Source of the DNA: Mariniphaga sp041684965
GTDB taxonomy: Bacteria > Bacteroidota > Bacteroidia > Bacteroidales > Prolixibacteraceae
Direction: 5' to 3'
Assembly: GCA_041684965.1 (NCBI GenBank)
Contig: JAWLGR010000006.1
Coordinates: forward strand, 62,001 to 126,000
Length of the DNA: 64,000 nt
The notes beneath the pieces are model-generated. The model saw only the letters and a program-made list of their open reading frames with translations, had not been told where the DNA came from and searched no databases. The position numbers and the translations under genes are program-made. This document shows positions 27,117 to 36,809 of this stretch, one piece after another; position 1 is the first letter of the stretch; the number at the start of each line of letters is the position of its first letter.

Positions 27117-27749
27117 ATGAAAACCATAATTCAGATTTCACTCGTCATTGTTGCAATTGGTTTAACTTTTCTCATTTATAAAGGTATTCAAAAGCCGATT
27201 GATTTTGAAAAAGCAAAAGATGCCCGTTATGAGGCAACTATTGAAAAACTAAAAGATATTCGAAAAGCTCAACTTGCATATAAAGACGTATATGGACGTT
27301 TTACGGGAAGCTGGGATACGCTAATCAATTTCATAAAATACGATTCTATAAGAAATATACGAAAAATAGGTGAATTATCCGACAGCATGATTGAAGCAAA
27401 AATTACCGAAAGAAGAGCTGTTCAAATGGGTTTAATTATCCGTGATACCATTAAAATCAGTGTAAAGGAAGCTCTTTTCACTCCTGATTTTAATCCGGAC
27501 AGGCTAAGATATATTCCTGTTGCCGATACTACTGCCGAGTTTATTCTTGGGCAAAGTACCGTTACTACAGGTTCAGGCATTAAAGTTCCCGTTTTTGAAG
27601 CAAAAGCTCATAACAACATTATCCTAAAAGGACTCGAAAGACAATATGTGATTAATATGAATGAACAACGCCGGTTGAATGAAAAATACCCCGGATTAAA
27701 AGTTGGTTCATTAACTGAAACTGTGAACAATGCTGGTAATTGGGAATAA
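27117..27749 (+). CDS. Conserved hypothetical protein with pilin-like N-terminus
   Basis: A 210-residue protein with one N-terminal membrane helix (residues ~4-24), then a helical stretch RYEATIEKLKDIRKAQLAYKD and YGRFTGSWDTLINFI. A helix followed by an Ala-x-x-x-Tyr and Gly-x-Phe pattern recalls pseudopilins, but there is no prepilin peptidase site that I can defend. The remainder is not recognised. It is 3 bp from the DUF3822 gene, and that is 3 bp from rsmD, so the three form one operon. A TAATTTTG box at 27072 may be its promoter. Function unknown. Confidence 0.7.
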   Translation: MKTIIQISLVIVAIGLTFLIYKGIQKPIDFEKAKDARYEATIEKLKDIRKAQLAYKDVYGRFTGSWDTLINFIKYDSIRNIRKIGELSDSMIEAKITERRAVQMGLIIRDTIKISVKEALFTPDFNPDRLRYIPVADTTAEFILGQSTVTTGSGIKVPVFEAKAHNNIILKGLERQYVINMNEQRRLNEKYPGLKVGSLTETVNNAGNWE

Positions 27750-27752
27750 AAA

Positions 27753-28571
27753 ATGAGGGACCTGATTACAGATCCAGGATTCGACCTTAATCTGTCAAAA
27801 GAATTTAAATTATCCATTCAGGTTAGCCTGAATGGATTTTCTTTTTCTGTTATACATGAAGAACAAAAAAAGCTTCTTGCCCTTGAAACTTTTCCACTTT
27901 CATTAAGTTCAGAAAAATTTCTTGGCAGGCGGTTAAAAGAATGGCTTGACGACAATGAAACGTTTAATAAAACCTTTGCAAGTACCCGGGTAATCGTCGA
28001 TTCAAAGAATTTTACCTTTATTCCCTCTGAATATTATGATTTCAATAACCAGGAAATACCGGCCCAACTGGTTCTTGGAAAACAGGAACAGAGTGTAATC
28101 ATTGATAATTATCTTGCTAATGCCAATGGAAATATTGTATTTACTGTTCCTCTGCAGGTAATGGAAACAGTAAAATCAAAAATTCCAGAAAGTAAATTGC
28201 TGCATCCTGTTGTCCTATTGGATTCGGAGCTTCATAAGCGGGCAATTCCTGATGGAAGTTCAATTGTGCTCTATTTTATGAAACAAAGTTTTTTCCTGCT
28301 ATATTACAATAATTCAATGCTTGAGATGATCAACAGCTATAGATATGCAACTCCTGACGATGTACTGTACTATACTCTCTCAATAATTAAACAACAAAAA
28401 CAAGCATCAGAAAAAACCATTCTTTATCTGGCAGGAGAAATTATTCCAGAAAGCGAACTTCATTACAGCTTGAAAAGATTATTTAACCGGACCATCTTTT
28501 TATTACCCGAAATCCATTTTAATTCTGATATTTTTAAAGAAACGTTACATCGTTATATAGTCCTGTTTTAA
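27753..28571 (+). CDS. DUF3822 family protein
   Basis: A 272-residue soluble protein. Family features seen are the LSIQVSLNGFSFSVI start, strands resembling an actin/Hsp70-like ATPase fold, VYFMKQ-like VLYFMKQSFFLLYYNN, and the FYTLSIIKQ-like YYTLSIIKQQ helix. DUF3822 is largely restricted to Bacteroidota and is of unknown function. Its invariable neighbour rsmD lies 3 bp downstream here, hinting at a connection with ribosome maturation, which is inference only. Confidence 0.85.
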   Translation: MRDLITDPGFDLNLSKEFKLSIQVSLNGFSFSVIHEEQKKLLALETFPLSLSSEKFLGRRLKEWLDDNETFNKTFASTRVIVDSKNFTFIPSEYYDFNNQEIPAQLVLGKQEQSVIIDNYLANANGNIVFTVPLQVMETVKSKIPESKLLHPVVLLDSELHKRAIPDGSSIVLYFMKQSFFLLYYNNSMLEMINSYRYATPDDVLYYTLSIIKQQKQASEKTILYLAGEIIPESELHYSLKRLFNRTIFLLPEIHFNSDIFKETLHRYIVLF

Positions 28572-28574
28572 CTT

Positions 28575-29108
28575 ATGCGAATTGTTGGTGGAAAATATAA
28601 AGGTAGGATTTTTTATCCTGATAAAAAGTTTACAGCGCGTCCAACTACCGATGTGGCTAAGGAAGGTCTGTTTAATATACTTGCCAACCGGTATGATTTT
28701 TCCGAAATGAATGTACTTGATCTATTTTCAGGCACAGGTAGCATTGGGTATGAATTTATAAGCAGAGGAGCAGGCGAAGTGACATTTGTAGATAAAGATC
28801 CCCGCCACATTCGTTTTATCCGAAGAATTATCGGACAACTTAATATTGAAAATGCACGTATTATTCAGGACGATGTGTTCAGGTACCTGAAATTCTGTCC
28901 TTTCACTTACGATATAATTTTTGCCGATCCACCTTACGATTTTAATTTTATAGCTGAAATACCTGAAGCCGTTTTTAAATCAGGGGTATTAAAAGAAAAT
29001 GGTTTGTTTATTTTTGAACATTCAAAAACATATGACTTTCTCAAAAATCCACATTTTAGTGAAATGAGAAAATATGGCAAGGTACATTTCAGCTTTTTCA
29101 ACGCATAA
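28575..29108 (+). CDS. rsmD: 16S rRNA (guanine(966)-N2)-methyltransferase
   Basis: SAM-dependent methyltransferase of 177 residues. MRIVGGKYKGR is the standard RsmD start, RPTTDVAKEGLFNIL follows, the SAM-binding VLDLFSGTGSIGYE is near residue 47 and the catalytic FADPPYDF near 117. It methylates 16S rRNA of the small subunit during assembly. Last gene of the pilin-like/DUF3822/rsmD operon. Confidence 0.93.
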   Translation: MRIVGGKYKGRIFYPDKKFTARPTTDVAKEGLFNILANRYDFSEMNVLDLFSGTGSIGYEFISRGAGEVTFVDKDPRHIRFIRRIIGQLNIENARIIQDDVFRYLKFCPFTYDIIFADPPYDFNFIAEIPEAVFKSGVLKENGLFIFEHSKTYDFLKNPHFSEMRKYGKVHFSFFNA

Positions 29109-29138
29109 AAAAACCCTGTCCGGTTTTAGGACAAGGTT
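29106..29138 (-). terminator. Intrinsic terminator of the thioredoxin-like gene
   Basis: Read on the minus strand: stem AACCTTGTCC/GGACAGGGTT (one mismatch) with a 7-base loop, then a run of T residues. It lies 21 bp beyond the stop of the minus-strand gene and abuts the rsmD stop; on the plus strand the T tract is missing. Confidence 0.8.
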
Positions 29139-29159
29139 CATCATTATATCAACTGCTAA

Positions 29160-29762
29160 TTAATTAATTTTCCTCTTAATGCTGCAACCAATTGGTTTTG
29201 TTTCTGTGACAGCTATTTCTCCGCCATTTGCAATACGTTCAATGGCATCTTTCAGATAGGCCTGTTTTACATCTTTGGCGCTTTTATAGTTATCATCAAC
29301 TGCTCCTTTATAAACCAATTTCATGTCGCTGTTAAAAAGAAAAGCATGCGGGGTGGTCTGACCGCCGTAAGCATTTGCTATTTTACTGTCTTCATCAACA
29401 ACATAATGAAAGTTGTAATTTTTTTCACGTGCATGTTTTTTCATTGCATCAAAGGAATCCACACCATCACGATTGCCATAGTTTGAATTCAAAACAATCA
29501 TACCAACTTTATGCTGGTCAGCCCATTTTTTAATTTCAATGTATCGGTCTTCCCACTGCAAAACAAAAGGGCAGGTATTTGATGAAAACATTACCAGCAG
29601 CCCATTTTCCCTGGTGGCATCTGCCAGAGATACTTTTTCCCCGGAAACATCAAGCATCTTGACATCAGTAAGCGTAGCCTTATCTCCTATTCCCACTGTT
29701 CCTGTCGCAGCAATTGCCGGCATAAACAGCACAACCAACAAAATCACCATAAGTTTTTTCAT
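29160..29762 (-). CDS. Secreted thioredoxin-family (redoxin) protein
   Basis: A 200-residue exported protein. Signal peptide MKKLMVILLVVLFMPAIAA; the ATG at 29762 is preferred over one 9 bp upstream because it gives a classical MKK start. The redoxin fold is clear: GLLVMFSSNTCPFVLQWE, YVVDEDSKIANAYGGQTTPHAFLFN and LVYKGAVDDN. The active site is SNTCPF, with one cysteine and no CxxC, as in AhpC/TSA-like or tlpA-related one-cysteine proteins. A further cysteine lies near the C-terminus (PIGCSI). It probably acts in the periplasm; partner unknown. Confidence 0.85.
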   Translation of the reverse strand: MKKLMVILLVVLFMPAIAATGTVGIGDKATLTDVKMLDVSGEKVSLADATRENGLLVMFSSNTCPFVLQWEDRYIEIKKWADQHKVGMIVLNSNYGNRDGVDSFDAMKKHAREKNYNFHYVVDEDSKIANAYGGQTTPHAFLFNSDMKLVYKGAVDDNYKSAKDVKQAYLKDAIERIANGGEIAVTETKPIGCSIKRKIN

Positions 29763-29869
29763 ATTCACCAATTTAATTCAATTAAAAAAATACCTTTAAC
29801 TCCTAAATAAAAACATTTATGAAATATAAATGTTCATTTTAAAAAAAGTGCAAAAATTTTGAGTATTAA

Positions 29870-30520
29870 ATGGTTAATAGGCAAATGAAACTTTATTCTT
29901 TAAGAAACGATTATAATTTCTCAGGTATAACCCGAAAAAATGTAGCCACTAATCCTTTCGACCAATTTAATAAATGGATGAAAGAAGTGATAGACTCAGG
30001 TGAGAAAGAACCAACAGCTATGACATTAAGTACCATTGAACCAGATGGGTTTCCCCATTCCCGGGTCGTTTTGCTTAAATATACCGATGAGAATGGTTTT
30101 ATTTTTTTCACCAATTACAACAGTTCCAAAGGGAAAGCCCTGGAAGCGAATAATGCCGCAGGGCTTCATTTTTTCTGGTCAAAACTTGAACGCCAGATTA
30201 AAATAGTTGGCTATGCCGAAAAAACCAGCAGCGAGTTTTCAGAAAGTTACTTTCAGTCGAGGCCTGTTGAGAGTCAGATTAGTGCATGGGCTTCCAACCA
30301 AAGTGAAGAAATTCCTTCACGTGAATTCCTGGAGAAACAATATGAAAAATACCGCAAGAAATTTCAAAATCAATTGATTCCGCTTCCAAACTTCTGGGGT
30401 GGGTATCGAATTGTTCCCCAAAAAATTGAATTCTGGCAAGGAAGAATTAAAAGATTACACGACCGTATAATATATGAAAAAACTGCAGATGGCTGGTCAA
30501 TCAAACGTTTGGCTCCTTGA
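29870..30520 (+). CDS. pdxH: Pyridoxamine 5'-phosphate oxidase
   Basis: FMN-dependent oxidation of pyridoxine or pyridoxamine phosphate to pyridoxal phosphate. The protein has 216 residues (or 211 from the second ATG at 29885). Motifs: AMTLSTIEPDGFPHSRVVLLK for FMN binding, FFTNYNSSKGKAL, FWSKLERQIKI, QSRPVESQISAW, and the C-terminal PQKIEFWQG and RLHDRIIY. It is complete. It converges with dnaX, whose stop lies 3 bp away. Confidence 0.95.
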   Translation: MVNRQMKLYSLRNDYNFSGITRKNVATNPFDQFNKWMKEVIDSGEKEPTAMTLSTIEPDGFPHSRVVLLKYTDENGFIFFTNYNSSKGKALEANNAAGLHFFWSKLERQIKIVGYAEKTSSEFSESYFQSRPVESQISAWASNQSEEIPSREFLEKQYEKYRKKFQNQLIPLPNFWGGYRIVPQKIEFWQGRIKRLHDRIIYEKTADGWSIKRLAP

Positions 30521-30523
30521 TAG

Positions 30524-32238
30524 TTATTCAAAATCAAGCTTAAATTTTGTCTTAAGAATTTCCAGATGAGGGTTCAGTTTCAACATCTCCATATACCTTT
30601 CCGAATCTGTATAAATCAATTTTTCTTTTTCTGTTTCGGTAATTTTGGTCACCAGCTGGACTCTTGAATTTTTTAATTCCTTTCGCAGCCAGGCAACCAA
30701 TTCAGGTTTTATGGTATTAATTAAATCAACCTGTACCGAATTATCAATTTCCAGTATCAATTGGTAATCTTCTTCCAGGTATGGTACTTTTGAAAGAGTT
30801 GATTGAAGATTTGGACGATCATTCAATCGCAAAAGGAATTCATTCCATTTTTGGACAAGTGCCCCGTGAGTGAAATGATCGTTTTCACTGACCTTGCTAA
30901 AGGCTTCATGTTGTTCTTTGGCTGAAAGTTTTTCTTCGCCAAATTTTCCTGCAAGAGCATCTTTAATCGAAGGACTCTTCATTTGTTCAGAAGCCCTTTT
31001 CACAGGTTTTCGGGCAATTTGTTTCTGTGGGTTTGAAGCCGATACCGGTTCAGGCTTAGTTGTAGGAACCTGCTCCACTTCTGCGAAAACAGGAAAAAGA
31101 ACATCGTCAGGCTCTATTACTGACTCCCTGCCGGATATTTTTTTTTTTGGGTTAGCTGAGCTATCCTCACAAGAGCAAGTTCAATCAGCAAGCGCTTATT
31201 TTGGCTGATTTTATATTGCATATCGCATTCATTACTGATCTCAAGTGCGTCTAACAGAAACCCACTTTCGCTGGAAGCAGCCTGTGATTTATAAGTTTCC
31301 CTGATCTCACCACCTACTTCAAGCAACTGGATGGTAACCGTATCCTTGCAAACCAGGAGATTGCGGAAATGACTGCTTAAACCATTGATAAAATGATGCC
31401 CATCGAAACCATGATTCAGCACTTCATCGAAAATCATAAGGACCTGAGCTACTTCATTTTTAAGAAAGTGATTCACCATCCTGAAATAATAATCGTAATC
31501 CAGAACATTCAGATTGGTAATAACATCTTTATATGAAATATTCTTTCCTGTAAAACTTACTATCTGATCAAAGATAGAAAGAGCATCACGCATGGCTCCA
31601 TCGGCTTTTTGTGCAATTACATTTAATGCTTCAGGCTCAGCAACTACCCCTTCATTTTTTGCAACAAAATCCAAATGGCCGGCAATATCAGAAATTTCTA
31701 TTCGGTTAAAATCAAAAATCTGACAACGGGATAAAATAGTAGGTATTATTTTATGCTTCTCGGTAGTTGCCAAAATAAAAATAGCATGCTTTGGCGGCTC
31801 CTCCAATGTTTTAAGGAATGCATTGAATGCCTGTGATGACAGCATATGCACCTCATCAATAATATATACGCTGTATCTGCCAATCTGCGGAGGAATTCTC
31901 ACCTGGTCGATGAGCTGGCGAATATCGTCGACCGAATTATTGGAAGCAGCATCCAACTCGTGAATATTGAAAGAACGGTTGGAATTAAAGGATTTGCATG
32001 ATTCACACTCATTACAGGCTTCAACATCGGCTGAAATATTGGAACAGTTGATTGTTTTGGCAAAAATGCGGGCACATGTTGTTTTACCCACACCCCTGGG
32101 GCCGCAAAACAAATAAGCATGCGCAAGTTGGTTGTTTTTAATGGCATTTTTTAACGTGGTGGTAATGGATGCCTGTGCAACCACCGTGTCAAATGAATCC
32201 GGTCTATATTTCCGTGCTGATACAATAAAACTTTCCAT
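30524..32238 (-). CDS. dnaX: DNA polymerase III subunit gamma/tau, read through a -1 frameshift
   Basis: Clamp-loader subunit. The zero frame (32238 to 31117) gives 373 residues: Walker A GPRGVGKT (46-53), zinc cysteines 65, 75, 78 and 81, DEVHML, and LATTEKHKIIPTILSRC; it ends shortly after an A11 run in KKKYPAGSQ. The -1 frame is open from the run to 30524 and encodes 204 more residues that look like a tau C-terminus (Pro/Lys-rich linker, then a compact domain). A one-base backward slip at the run joins them into about 571 residues. The zero-frame product corresponds to a gamma form. Alternatives are a homopolymer error in assembly or a true frameshift mutation. Confidence 0.85.
31138..31148 (-). 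promoter_or_regulatory. A11 slippery run in dnaX
   Basis: Eleven consecutive A on the coding (minus) strand, read CAA AAA AAA AAA TAT in the zero frame. A -1 ribosomal slip, or a transcript with one extra A, moves translation into the tau frame; no stop interrupts that frame across the junction. A 5-bp GTCAG/CTGAC stem can form about 20 bases downstream. Thermus dnaX is the known precedent for slippage on an A run. Confidence 0.65.
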
Positions 32239-32384
32239 TACTCTTGTGGTCTCATTTCCAATCGGCCAAATATAAACATTTCTAAAATTTTTTCCCTGTA
32301 AAACTTATCAACAACCTTACATCACAATTTCCTCAATTAACAAACTTTCCTTAATTTTCACCAGTCACTTAAACAAAATTTGAA

Positions 32385-32927
32385 ATGCAGAAAACCCACC
32401 TCATAGTATTCCTTATTCTGCTGTTATCCGCACCAGCGGCAGCACAGCATAAAACTTTGTATGATTTTACCGCCCACACCATTGATGGAGAATTGTTTGA
32501 TTTCTCAAATCTAAGAGGGAAAAAGGTACTTATAGTAAATACCGCATCAGAATGCTCATTATCTCCACAAATCAAGAAACTACAGCAACTATATGAAGAA
32601 TACGGGGGTGATGATTTTGAAATAATTGCATTCCCTTGCAATGATTTCGGCAACCAGGAACCTGGCACGAATGAACAAATTAAAAACTACTGTAGTGAAA
32701 AATATTCTATTTCCTTTACATTGATGGAAAAAATCTCCATCAGGGGTGAAAACATGCACCCCGTTTATCAGTGGCTGACAAATAGCGCTGAAAATGGAGT
32801 TCTCGATGGCAAGGTTATATGGAATTTTCAAAAATTCCTGATTGATGAAAATGGACAGCCGATCGATTTCCTCTCCCCTATCACTAGCCCACAGAACCGT
32901 CGAATAATAGAATGGCTGCAGGAATAA
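32385..32927 (+). CDS. Glutathione peroxidase family protein, probably exported
   Basis: Thiol peroxidase of 180 residues. After a signal peptide ending near SAPAAAQ (residue 21) come NTASECSLSPQ (peroxidatic Cys57), FPCNDFGNQEPGTNEQI and WNFQKFLID with the catalytic Gln and Trp motifs of the family. Cysteine replaces selenocysteine, so it most likely uses thioredoxin. The signal peptide suggests a periplasmic peroxidase. It converges with the photolyase gene, 12 bp away. Confidence 0.93.
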   Translation: MQKTHLIVFLILLLSAPAAAQHKTLYDFTAHTIDGELFDFSNLRGKKVLIVNTASECSLSPQIKKLQQLYEEYGGDDFEIIAFPCNDFGNQEPGTNEQIKNYCSEKYSISFTLMEKISIRGENMHPVYQWLTNSAENGVLDGKVIWNFQKFLIDENGQPIDFLSPITSPQNRRIIEWLQE

Positions 32928-32939
32928 TTCACTTTCCCT

Positions 32940-34241
32940 TTACAAAAATGCCGACTTGTAAACCTGAAGTGCCCGTAGACGAGCAAACTTATGCTCCACA
33001 ACCGGTTTGGGATATCTTGAAGTTCCAAACTCTGTGATCCATCTTCTAATATAAATTCCCTTTGGATCAAATTTTTTTTGTTGGATTTCAGGGTTAAAAA
33101 TGCGAAACCAGGGTACTGAATCACAACCAGTTCCTGCTGCCCATTGCCAGTTTCCGTTATTTGAAGCCAGTTCAAAATCGATCAATTTCTCTGCAAAATA
33201 TGTTTCTCCCCACCGCCAGTCAATTAGCAGATGCTTTGTGAGAAAACCGGCAGTGATCATACGTACCCGGTTATGCATAAATCCGGTGGCGTTTAATTCC
33301 CGCATTCCTGCATCCACCATTGGGTATCCTGTTTCTCCCTGACACCAGCGCTCAAACTCCTCTTCGTTATTACGCCATTGAATCCTGTCATATTTTGGTT
33401 GAAATGATTTTTCTGTAAGCTGGGGAAAATGCCACATAATGGTGCTAAAAAAATTTCTCCAAATTAATTCGTTGAGAAAAATATCCGACATAGTAATAAC
33501 TTTAACCGATAATTCCCGGATACTAATCGTACCAAACCGCAGGTGGACTCCAAGTCTGCTGGTGCCCTGAATAAATGGGAAATTGCGGGTTTGGTCGTAA
33601 TTTCTGATTACATCTTCTGAAATTTCAGGAGGGGAAGCTGAAAAATTATTCCCGGTTATTCTCATCTTCTCCTTCTTTGGCAAAGGAAAAGGCTTTATAC
33701 ATAAAAACTTTTGTTTTAGTTTTTCCGATGGAAAATAATTAATTGGATTAATGTTCGACACTGCCCGCCATTTGCGGCTGTATGGAGTGAACACAGTATA
33801 AGGTTGACTGCTACTGTTCAGAATTTCATTTTCTTCAAAAATAACATGATCCTTAAACAAGTACAGGTCAATTCCTTTTAATCGAAGGAAATCTTTTACC
33901 TCTGTGTCACGCTTACGGGTATAAGGTTCATATTCTTTATTGGCATATACGGAAGTAATATTAAAATCCTTTAATAAATACTTAAAAGCATCAACAGGTG
34001 TATTATAGCATATCCATAATGAACTGCCTCCTTCTTCAAGCTTCTGTTTCAATCTTTGAACTTCTGAATAAAGAAAACCTCCCTGCACACCTAAATTTAT
34101 ATAATGGGTACCAGGTACTACAGTCTCAAAAATAAAGATTGGGAGAACTTCCTCTTTTTCCTTGAGTGCCTGGTATAAGCCATGATTATCATGTAATCGT
34201 AAATCCCTCCGGAACCAAAATACAGCTGTTTTTTTCTTCAT
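32940..34241 (-). CDS. phrB: Deoxyribodipyrimidine photolyase/cryptochrome family protein
   Basis: FAD-dependent DNA repair flavoprotein of 433 residues. N-terminal photolyase domain: WFRRDLRLHDNHGL; then the FAD-binding domain: GETGYPMVDAGMRELNATGFMHNRVRM, LLIDWRWGE and ASNNGNWQWAAGTGCD, with the conserved Trp positions. The motifs are those of class I CPD photolyases; a cryptochrome role cannot be excluded. Complete, with no neighbour of related function. Confidence 0.93.
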   Translation of the reverse strand: MKKKTAVFWFRRDLRLHDNHGLYQALKEKEEVLPIFIFETVVPGTHYINLGVQGGFLYSEVQRLKQKLEEGGSSLWICYNTPVDAFKYLLKDFNITSVYANKEYEPYTRKRDTEVKDFLRLKGIDLYLFKDHVIFEENEILNSSSQPYTVFTPYSRKWRAVSNINPINYFPSEKLKQKFLCIKPFPLPKKEKMRITGNNFSASPPEISEDVIRNYDQTRNFPFIQGTSRLGVHLRFGTISIRELSVKVITMSDIFLNELIWRNFFSTIMWHFPQLTEKSFQPKYDRIQWRNNEEEFERWCQGETGYPMVDAGMRELNATGFMHNRVRMITAGFLTKHLLIDWRWGETYFAEKLIDFELASNNGNWQWAAGTGCDSVPWFRIFNPEIQQKKFDPKGIYIRRWITEFGTSRYPKPVVEHKFARLRALQVYKSAFL

Positions 34242-34490
34242 TCCTTCTTCATCTTTATCTGATTAAAACTTAGCGTTTTAAACAGCTCCATATTTTACTC
34301 AAAAATAATTGAATTTCCTGTTTTTCTTTTAATTCAGCATCCAATCATGATTAAGTTAATTTTTAAGGAACTATATAAGCTTTTTATTTATTTTCACTCA
34401 GGATTTTAATTTATACCTTTTATTTTAAACTTTTGATTCTAATTTTTCTTTATACTTGAAATGAAAAAAATTAAACCAACATAAAAAATT

Positions 34491-35522
34491 ATGAGAAAAG
34501 GATTTGCCAGCGATAACAATTCAGGTGTCCATCCTGCTATTTTCAAAGCAATGATGAATGCTAACCAGGGACATGTCAAGGCTTATGGTGATGATCCTTA
34601 TACATCCAAAGCAATTTCTGTATTCAGAGATACTTTTGGGGCAGACACCCAGGTATTTTTTGTTTTTAACGGGACAGGTGCAAATGTTCTGGGGCTTTCT
34701 TCACTAACACGCAGCTTTAATTCAATTATCTGTTCTGAAACAGCTCATATTGAAGAAGATGAATGCGGAGCACCGGAAAAATTCACAGGTTGTAAATTAT
34801 TGCCAGTAAAACAAAATCATGGAAAGCTTACCCCACAACTGATTGAACCTCACTTAAAAAACTTTGATTTTGAACATCATTCACAACCAAAAATAATATC
34901 CATTTCACAGGCCACTGAGATGGGAACTGTATATCAGCCTAAAGAAATACGTGCACTTGCTGATTTAGCTCATAGCCACAAAATGTACTTACACATGGAT
35001 GGAGCACGTATTTCAAACGCTGCTGTTTTCTTAAACATGGGCTTCAAGGCCATTTCAAAAGACTGTGGTGTTGATGTCCTATCTTTCGGCGGGACCAAAA
35101 ATGGAATGATGATGGGTGAAGCCGTATTGTTTTTTAATCCGGAATTGACAACATACACAAAATACCTGCGCAAACAAAGCATGCAACTATTTTCGAAAAT
35201 GCGTTTTATCAGTTCCCAGTTCCTGGCTTATTTCGATGAAGATTTATGGAAGGAAACTGCCTTGCATTCCAACAAGATGGCTCAATACCTTAAGGAGGAA
35301 GTTTCAAAAATCCCTGAGGTAGAAATTACTCAACCGGTTGAAGCCAACGGAGTATTTGCTCGAATACCAGGTGAAATTATCGAACAATTGCAAGAACACT
35401 TCTTCTTTTATATCTGGGATGAAAAAAACTCCGAAGTACGCTGGATGACTACTTTTGACACGTCAGAAACCGAAATTCGTGAATTTGTAATGTTGATAAA
35501 AACCTTGCTAAAAACCGGTTAA
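34491..35522 (+). CDS. ltaE: Low-specificity L-threonine aldolase
   Basis: PLP enzyme that cleaves L-threonine (and allo-threonine) to glycine and acetaldehyde, 343 residues. Seen: FASDNNSGVHPAI at the N-terminus, the cofactor-contacting HMDGARISNAA (168-178), and the PLP lysine Lys203 in FGGTKNG. Length and motif order match the family. A rhomboid gene follows 44 bp downstream on the same strand. Confidence 0.93.
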   Translation: MRKGFASDNNSGVHPAIFKAMMNANQGHVKAYGDDPYTSKAISVFRDTFGADTQVFFVFNGTGANVLGLSSLTRSFNSIICSETAHIEEDECGAPEKFTGCKLLPVKQNHGKLTPQLIEPHLKNFDFEHHSQPKIISISQATEMGTVYQPKEIRALADLAHSHKMYLHMDGARISNAAVFLNMGFKAISKDCGVDVLSFGGTKNGMMMGEAVLFFNPELTTYTKYLRKQSMQLFSKMRFISSQFLAYFDEDLWKETALHSNKMAQYLKEEVSKIPEVEITQPVEANGVFARIPGEIIEQLQEHFFFYIWDEKNSEVRWMTTFDTSETEIREFVMLIKTLLKTG

Positions 35523-35566
35523 AAAGGCAGCCAATGTGGCATTTAAAACCTCAGCATATTGTTTAA

Positions 35567-36289
35567 ATGAAGTTGTATAACTATTATCCCAGTAATCCAA
35601 AAAAACTTGACCCTGAGCTTGAAAAACGTATATTTTTTCACAGCATGGTTCTTCCCGGAGCTTTTGTGGCAGCATTCTGGCTTGTTGAACTTATAGAGCG
35701 GACCCTTGAGCTTGAACTTGTAAAGCTGGGGGTATATCCACTTCATCTGAAAGGAATACCCGGTATCTTTTTCTCTCCGTTTATCCATTCGGGATTCAAT
35801 CATCTGATGTCGAATTCTATTCCTTTTTTTATACTATTCTTTGCTTTGATTTATTTTTACCGGCGCATTTCCTACCGTATATTTTTCCTGCTCTATTTTT
35901 TATCAGGGCTGACTGTTTGGCTTGCTGGGCGGGAGGCATGGCATATTGGTGCCAGTGGTGTAGTTTATGCCATGGCAACTTTTCATTTTGTGAGTGGAGT
36001 CATCCGCAATGATGTGAGGTTGCTTACCCTTTCTGTAGTGGTTGTTTTTTTGTATGGAGGACTAATATGGGGGGTGTTTCCAATCGATCCCTCCATTTCA
36101 TGGGAAGGACATCTCTGGGGAGCGGTATCAGGTATCGTACTGGCCTTTTATTACCGCAGGTATCAAATCCGTCGACACAAATTCGATTGGGAAGAGGAGG
36201 AAGAGGAGGAAGATGAAGAAACTGAAAAGGAAGCTGTCAATCCGCAAAATCACAACAAAGATACAGGAACACCCTTCCCTACCGATTAA
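35567..36289 (+). CDS. Rhomboid family intramembrane serine protease
   Basis: Polytopic membrane protease of 240 residues with six or so hydrophobic segments. The catalytic dyad is visible: Ser130 in HIGASGVVYAM and His182 in SWEGHLWGAVSG. HSGFNHLMSNS (74-84) contains the conserved oxyanion-side His and Asn. The C-terminus after residue 205 is an acidic run (Glu-rich) with no fold. Substrates are unknown. Confidence 0.9.
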   Translation: MKLYNYYPSNPKKLDPELEKRIFFHSMVLPGAFVAAFWLVELIERTLELELVKLGVYPLHLKGIPGIFFSPFIHSGFNHLMSNSIPFFILFFALIYFYRRISYRIFFLLYFLSGLTVWLAGREAWHIGASGVVYAMATFHFVSGVIRNDVRLLTLSVVVVFLYGGLIWGVFPIDPSISWEGHLWGAVSGIVLAFYYRRYQIRRHKFDWEEEEEEEDEETEKEAVNPQNHNKDTGTPFPTD

Positions 36290-36809
36290 AGTTCCGGCAG
36301 GCGATTAAACTGATAAGAGAATATGTCGCCTGAGCTCAATAAAAAATGCCATCAGTACCTTTTTAACCCCTGCATGGTATATGTCACAAATATTCTGCAG
36401 AATTGGAGATATATAAAGGTAAGGCGCTTTTCATCAAAAAGAAGATTATGGATAAGGTAACTTCCGGAAACCAAAGTTGGTAATCCCAAAATAAGCAGAC
36501 TTTTTCCAGGAAATAAATTCATGCAGATATCGATTCAATATCCTGTTGTTAACAAATCCTTTCGCTTATTGTTATTCCCTGATGAGAAGAATATTAATTG
36601 CAGTAAACACCGTGAATACAACAAACGTAAATGGATAATTAATAGGATGCTAATTAGCTGCCGGGAAGAAAGTCCGACAAAAATAACTCTTCGAATTTAT
36701 GGATGACAAAAGATTGAATTGATGAGCAGTTTTAGGCTGAAAAGTTGGCAGATATTAATGCAAAGAATGTATAGAAATATTAATTAAATTTGATTAAAAA
36801 CAGCATTTG
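36290..36809. other. 520-bp intergenic region
   Basis: A CAGGCGA/TCGCCTG inverted repeat (36298-36332, 21-base loop) lies just after the rhomboid stop but lacks a T tract. The rest is AT-rich; a 61-codon open frame at 36521-36706 has no recognisable features and is not called. No tRNA or repeat seen. Confidence 0.45.

Noticed and set aside
36298..36332. CAGGCGA/TCGCCTG hairpin as terminator after the rhomboid gene
   Set aside because: Long loop and no T tract, so not called as an intrinsic terminator.
36521..36706. 61-codon open frame in the region before the antiporter
   Set aside because: No recognisable domain, poor coding character and no neighbour to suggest an operon.
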